This document shows positions 59,201 through 64,000 of a DNA stretch of 64,000 nucleotides, piece after piece. Under the pieces are notes generated by a model. It made no database searches, was not told where the DNA came from, and saw only the letters and a list, made by a program, of their open reading frames with translations. Source of the stretch: Dreissena polymorpha (taxonomy: Eukaryota; Mollusca; Bivalvia; Myida; Dreissenidae); assembly GCF_020536995.1 (NCBI RefSeq), contig NC_068359.1:122387661-122451660 (forward strand), given 5' to 3'. The translations under genes and the position numbers were made by a program. Position 1 is the first letter of the stretch, and the number at the start of each line of letters is the position of its first letter.

Positions 59201-60720
59201 ACATAACAATCCGGGACAAGATAGTAATGTGTAGGATACGAGTAGTCAGAGCGAGACTGTCTACGTGAAGCATGATGACGAGCTTATTCCTGCTAAGCCG
59301 AGAAACAGATCAGCTGCCATGGGAACAACATCTCGTAGAGCAACGTCTCCAAGAGTCTCGAGATGATCGGTATCGATCATATCGACACCGTGAATGAGGG
59401 CTACTCGATAAAGGAGATCGTGTACGACGTCTACCTCTATTTTGGTACTAGTTGACGACCCAGATGCCTTTAAAGAAGAAGAGGAGGAATAATCCGATGA
59501 TAATGATCGATATCTCTTCTTGATCGACGGCAGTATTGTCCTGTGACCGGACCGGTCACTGTTGATAGATGACCAGTGACCGGACCCTAGACCGGTGACT
59601 GGACCGGTCCCTGGAGACCGGTGACCGGACCAGTGAGCCGACCTGTCTCCAGTGACTGGTGACCGGTCCGTTACCCGATGACGTACCGGTCATGTTATGA
59701 CCAGTGTTGTCACCAGGCAATGACCGTATGGCGGATGCCAAATGGTCCAGCATTGGTCGTAGTCCTTGACCAATGCCATCGGGCATAGACCGGCTGAGGG
59801 TTGTCACCATATGGTATGATGTTGATCGACTTTCTAACGAAGTAAGCATAGTACGATCTCCATCTTGCCCTATACCCGATGACTGATGTTGCCAATTCTC
59901 GACCGTAGTCAGTGGTAGGAATTATAGGAGGATTATCATGCACCAAATAATGATTCTCTGGTAACGAAGAATGACTATCCGCAAAGTCAACACACTGATA
60001 GTTAAAACCGGAAATAGACGGTGAATTATCAGAAGTTACAGGTACATATTGTCCAAAGGAATCTTGACCCCATGTGTTGTGCAAAGACGGAGTAGCAGCC
60101 GGGGGTTTCCAACTAGGAATAGTAGTAGATACCCTCGGTGCAGACAAAACAGCCGTTGTGGTGAGATGAACACCAGAATTGAAGGGCTGTGAAATCGGAT
60201 CAGTCAATGCAACATGTGTTGACATCACACTGGGAACTGGTGCATAGGGTAAGGAGACATTATAATCAGAAATAGGATAGTAATGTGACCGGTCATAAAA
60301 GTCGGAACAACAATGCTTCAGTGAAGCTTGTCTACCACCTTTATTCCTGTGATGGCAAGATCTAAAACGGCTACGATGCCGAGAGCTAGAACAGCTATGA
60401 CGGGAATAACGTCTCCTCGAGTATCGTTTCCATAATGATCGAGATGATCGCTAATGATCATAACGATGACGGGAATGAGGACTGCTCAATGAATAAGAGC
60501 ATGTCCGACATCTACCTCTATAATCGGAACTGGTTGACAACTGATGTGCATTCGAAGACGAAGAAAAAGAACGTCTGTTTCTGATCGTTGACCGGTGACT
60601 AGCAACTGTTGACCGGTTAATGATTGGTGCATGTTGACTGGTCGGGTGACTGGTCGGTTGACTGGTCGGTATTATTGACCGGTGACCGGTAGTCCTCACC
60701 AGTGACTGGACCAGTCAACA
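56231..60720 (-). mobile_element. DIRS-like tyrosine-recombinase retrotransposon fossil
   Basis: Minus-strand parts recognised: gag-like Ser/Thr/Pro-rich regions (about 58360-59145 and 59710-60230), an RNase H-like segment with DLFATRHNHRLPLY at 57967-58263, and a tyrosine recombinase (about 56730-57915) with RPHEVRALSASW and FWRNPTTFSSFYLR. The left end has an inverted pair (56231-56286 and 56484-56538, core TACTTACCTGCTAT), in line with the inverted terminal repeats of DIRS elements. GACCGGT-rich simple repeats lie at 59530-59700 and 60590-60720. The element is broken in several places. It is interrupted at 60720 by a DNA transposon and may resume at 63985. It lies in an intron of, or upstream of, the MIB2-like gene. 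Confidence 0.8.
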
Positions 60721-60842
60721 CAGGCTGTCAAGTGACCTTTTTTCAAAAAGTAGGAAAAAATAGGAACTACTTTTGCAAGAAAAGTAGGAAAAAAGTAGGA
60801 AAAAGTAGGAACTTTTCCCTCAAAAGTAGGAATACATAATAC

Positions 60843-61088
60843 TTATTTTTTAGACACAGGTCCAGGAAACATAGCTTGAAACAGAGCAGGAGTGCCATCA
60901 CATGTTCTGTATGGATACCCACTTGAAGCTACCTTAAGGGCCCAGAAGATTTCAGCCTTTTGTACCTGTTCCTTGTGTGATGGATGTACTTGCATACAGA
61001 TAGATTTATCCCCACAACCCTGAGAGCTGCTTGGCTTTTGGGCACTTCCAAACAAACGCTTTTGTGAATTATCATGCATGTATTTCAT
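60843..61088 (-). pseudogene. Transposase fragment of the 3.3-kb TIR element
   Basis: 81 codons ending at 60843, including QKAEIFWALKVASSGYPYRT, then CDGTPALFQAMFPGPVSKK. The AEI.WALK......S....D....LF..MFP pattern is familiar from the N-terminal part of transposase-derived proteins such as KIAA1586-like and hAT-related ones. No catalytic part is present. The assignment is by memory of the pattern only. Confidence 0.5.
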
Positions 61089-61984
61089 GTTTTCCTTGTG
61101 TTTTTATCCATCTGCATGACTTATAAGTTGATTAGCACCAGAATTACTACAAGATGGACTTCATTCAGACAGTACAATATCTTGCAAACTCATTGCCGGT
61201 ATCTCTCTTGCACCATGATCCCAGTGTTTTTCCACTGTTGTCCAACTTCTCCATCCATGAAGGGTTAAACTTTGTTTTCCCACTAGAAATTTTAGCACTT
61301 ATAGTGTATCTATGATAATTAAGTTTCAAGCAAAGCTACCCTGATAAAGAAGTAAACATGTAATTAGATGCTGTTCATTTTGGTGTATCATCAAATAAGT
61401 GGTTAGAGGTCTTCTGTGTATCGAGATAAAAATGGTAATTATATTGTGCATGTTATATCCTTAAGCAGAAGACCAAATTTATTTAGTGATACACCAACTT
61501 GTTGTACAAGATTAATACTAGTATATAAAGCAGTGTAAATGCTCTGCTACAGCTACATTGTGAAACCTTTAAATTGACAATAGGGTGCAGTTATAATGAC
61601 TTAAGTTACATTTAAAATGACTGGTCATTGCAGAGCAGATTATGCAACTGGAGATAGGACCTTATCACCTGACATCTTTTATGACAGCATTGATTGGGCA
61701 ATGAAACAGTTGCACTACATTGTTTATTCCAGTTTCAAATAATGGCTTTTACATTATTGATGACTTTGCGGGAGTGTAATAATGCCGTTTAATAATTTTA
61801 ATACTTCGCTTTAACACCTTGAAGTTACCTCACTAGCTATGGCATCATTAGACAAGAATTGTGTTTGTCCGAAACACAATGCCCACTATTGCGCAGCTTT
61901 GAAATAAAATTTCAATATATCATTTGGCAGGTTTAGAAATTATCTCCCTTTTAAAGCTTATTACTTCCCTTGGATTGTATTTTT
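61089..61984. other. Interior of the 3.3-kb TIR element, no gene seen
   Basis: No continuing transposase frame is recognised. The sequence is AT-rich and non-repetitive. Confidence 0.5.
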
Positions 61985-62203
61985 TAACTTTTGACCATGA
62001 AGGATGACCTTCACCTTTCACCACTCAAAATGTGCAGCTTCATGAGATACACATGCATGCCAAATATCAAGTTGCTATCTTCAATATTGCAAAAGTTATG
62101 GCCCATATTAAAGTTTTCGGACGGACACACACACACAGACAGACAGACAAACAGACTGACAGTACAACTGCAATATGCCACCCTACCGGGAGCATAAAAA
62201 TGT
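61985..62203 (+). mobile_element. Helitron-like tandem-core element, copy 6, single unit
   Basis: One unit (CATGCATGCCAAATATCAAG, TTGCAAAAGTTATGGCCCAT), then AC/AGAC microsatellite (62125-62160) and a terminal hairpin (TATGCCACCC-TACC-GGGAGCATA, 62175-62199). Same plan as the others, with only one core unit. Confidence 0.65.
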
Positions 62204-62857
62204 ATCAGGGCATTTAGGCTCTGTGCATTTATCTTTAATTACTAAACATGATGTACCTATGATATCTATAGAACATCATATCCGTTGTCATGTAATACAG
62301 AATTTATTACATTATATTTGTAAATGATGAAAACTCGGCAAAGCATCAGTTTTATCTTTTTTCCAATAACTTGTGTAATAAATTCCATATTACATAACCA
62401 CTCATACAATACATGTATCTCTATATCTCTACATTCCAAACAGCAATATCATGTAAACATGCATAAGGTTTGGTCAAATTGTTGTCAATGGAAACAAAAT
62501 AAAACTGGAATAAACAATGGGTTCCCTCAGCTCTTGCATCACTGGGAACTGTGTAAGGTAGTGAAGTCTGCAGTGTACAAATGCTAAGGAAGTAAACAAG
62601 GCACTATTGTTACTTCAAAAAAAAACTTGTCAATAATTTTTAAAGTTACATAAGAAATAAATATTTATGCTCCTGAAGAGTTGCTAGCAGACAGTCAGCA
62701 TGGGTTGTCAGGTCTCATCTAGATGAATGCACATTAACAGGGATACAGTCATGCCATAGATTCATTCATCCTGCAAGTTTACTAAATAAACTCTTTAAAA
62801 AAATAAATAATTCTCCATTGAAAATGAAAAAGTAGGAATAGTAGGAAGATTTGGTAA
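62204..62857. other. Interior of the 3.3-kb TIR element, no gene seen
   Basis: AT-rich, with short frames only. Ends with AAAAAGTAGGAATAGTAGGA (62828-62847), a subterminal box cluster of the host element. Confidence 0.5.
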
Positions 62858-63900
62858 ACAAGAGTGCCAAACTGTCACAAGATACGCCCGTTTTAAGACT
62901 TTGGACAACTTGATAACTTTACCATGACCCATATTTGAACTTGACCTACATATCATCTAGACACAACTTCTGACCAAAGTTGGTGAAGATCTGATGAAAA
63001 CTACTTCAATTAGAGAGCAGACACCATGCTAAATGCTTGAAATGCACTACGGGACCTCGTGACCTAGTTTTTAACCTGGCAAGACCCATATTTGAACTTG
63101 ACCTACATGTAGATATTGTCTAGACACAACTTCTGACCAAAGTTGGTGAAGATCGGATGAAAACTACTTCAATTAGAGAGCACTTGCTAAATGCTTGAAA
63201 TGGTTTAAGTGACCCTGTGACCTAGTTTTTGACCTGGAATGACCCATATTCCAACTTGACCTAAATACTGTCTAGATACAACTTCTGACCAAGTTTGGTG
63301 AAGATTGGATGAAAACTACTTCAATTAGAGAGTGGACGCCATGCTAAATGCTTGAAATGCACTAAGTGACCCTGTGACCTAGTTTTTGACCCAGCATGAC
63401 CCATATTCGAACTTGACCTAGATATTGTCTAGATACAACTTCTGACCAAGTTTGGTGAAGATCGGATGAATACAATTTGAATTAGAGTCCGGACAAAGTG
63501 GCGCCGTTGAAAATGCACTAATTGACCCTATGACCTAGTTTTTGACCCGGCATGACCCATATTCGAACTTGGCCTATATATCAACTAGATGCAACTGCTG
63601 ACCAAGTTTGGTGAAGATCGGATGAATACAATTTGAAATAGAGTCCGGACAAAGTGGCCCCTTTGAAAATGCACTTATTGACCCTATGACCTAGTTTTTG
63701 ACCCGGCATGACCCATATTCGAACTTGGCCTAGATATCAACTAGATGCAACTGCTGACCAAGTTTGGTGAAGATCGGATGAATACAATTTGAATTAGAGT
63801 CCGGACAAAGTGATGCCTTCCGCCCGCCGCCCGCCGCCCGCCCGCCCGCCCGCCGCCAAGGGGTTTCACATAATACGTCCCGTATTTATACGGGCGTATA
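62858..63900 (+). mobile_element. Helitron-like tandem-core element, copy 7, about 1.04 kb
   Basis: The 5' end AACAAGAGTGCCAAACTGTC is followed by about six units of 130-160 bp (ACCAAGTTTGGTGAAGATCG; TGACCTAGTTTTTGACC), a GCCCGCC run (63820-63855) and a terminal hairpin (CGTCCCGTATTTATACGGGCG, in part, 63878-63898). The units are the reverse complement of those at 15850-16780. It sits inside the right subterminal zone of the 3.3-kb TIR element. Confidence 0.8.
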
Positions 63901-64000
63901 AAAAATAGGAAAAAGTAGGATCCTGATGAAAAAGTAGGAAATAGTAGGAAATAGTAGGAAAAAGTATGACCGCTTGACAGCCTGTCAACAGTAACAGATG

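Larger units (their letters stand above)
60721..63984. mobile_element. TIR DNA transposon, about 3.3 kb, inserted into the DIRS fossil
   Basis: The ends are CAGGCTGTCAAG (60721) and CTTGACAGCCTG (to 63984), flanked by TCAACA on both sides (60715-60720, 63985-63990), a 6-bp target-site duplication. AAAAGTAGGAA boxes crowd both subterminal zones (60745-60830; 62828-62850; 63905-63965). The only coding remnant is at 60843-61088. Tandem-core elements have inserted near 61985 and 62858. The superfamily is unassigned; a 6-bp duplication argues against a standard hAT. Confidence 0.75.

Overview
The window is AT-rich, intron-bearing animal DNA dense in mobile elements, most likely from a bivalve mollusc. 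I infer this from palindromic MITEs, roughly 160-bp tandem-core Helitron-like elements and hAT, Ty3 and DIRS relics of kinds I associate with bivalves, Dreissena (zebra/quagga mussels) in particular. The species is an inference; no search was run.

Only two host genes are well supported. (1) A single-exon rhodopsin-like GPCR lies on the minus strand at 19284-20426. It sits in a block that has diverged relatives elsewhere in the window; the best of these, around 11540-12425, lacks the receptor. (2) The 3' end of a Mind bomb 2-like E3 ubiquitin ligase lies on the minus strand as three phase-matched exons: a last ankyrin exon at 55583-55743, a first RING exon at 51677-51846, and a last RING exon with stop at 49380-49621. 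The 48-bp minisatellite in its last intron is built from the exon/intron junction itself. Every clean unit therefore repeats 16 codons plus a GTAAGA splice donor in the same phase. This is the most interesting object in the window.

Layout: 1-4.6 kb, Ty3/gypsy fossil (minus) running off the left edge. 6.6-11.5 kb, a DNA transposon of about 4.9 kb with terminal inverted repeats, subterminal CGTAACGGTGT boxes and a decayed DDE-like transposase (minus). 11.5-33 kb, degenerate duplicated blocks around the GPCR, with MITEs, a tandem-core element (15.7-16.9 kb) and a 54-bp minisatellite (26.06-27.6 kb). 33-40 kb, palindromic elements, a TIR element carrying a tRNA-Ser-like gene, and two hAT relics. 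41-48.3 kb, Helitron-like tandem-core elements and short minisatellites. 48.7-56.2 kb, LINE scrap and the MIB2-like exons, whose introns hold three different minisatellites. 56.2-64 kb, a DIRS-like fossil interrupted by a 3.3-kb TIR transposon that itself holds tandem-core elements.

Many long open frames here (for example 589 codons at 53442-55211) are minisatellites whose period is a multiple of three, not genes. The rest is AT-rich sequence in which I see no gene.
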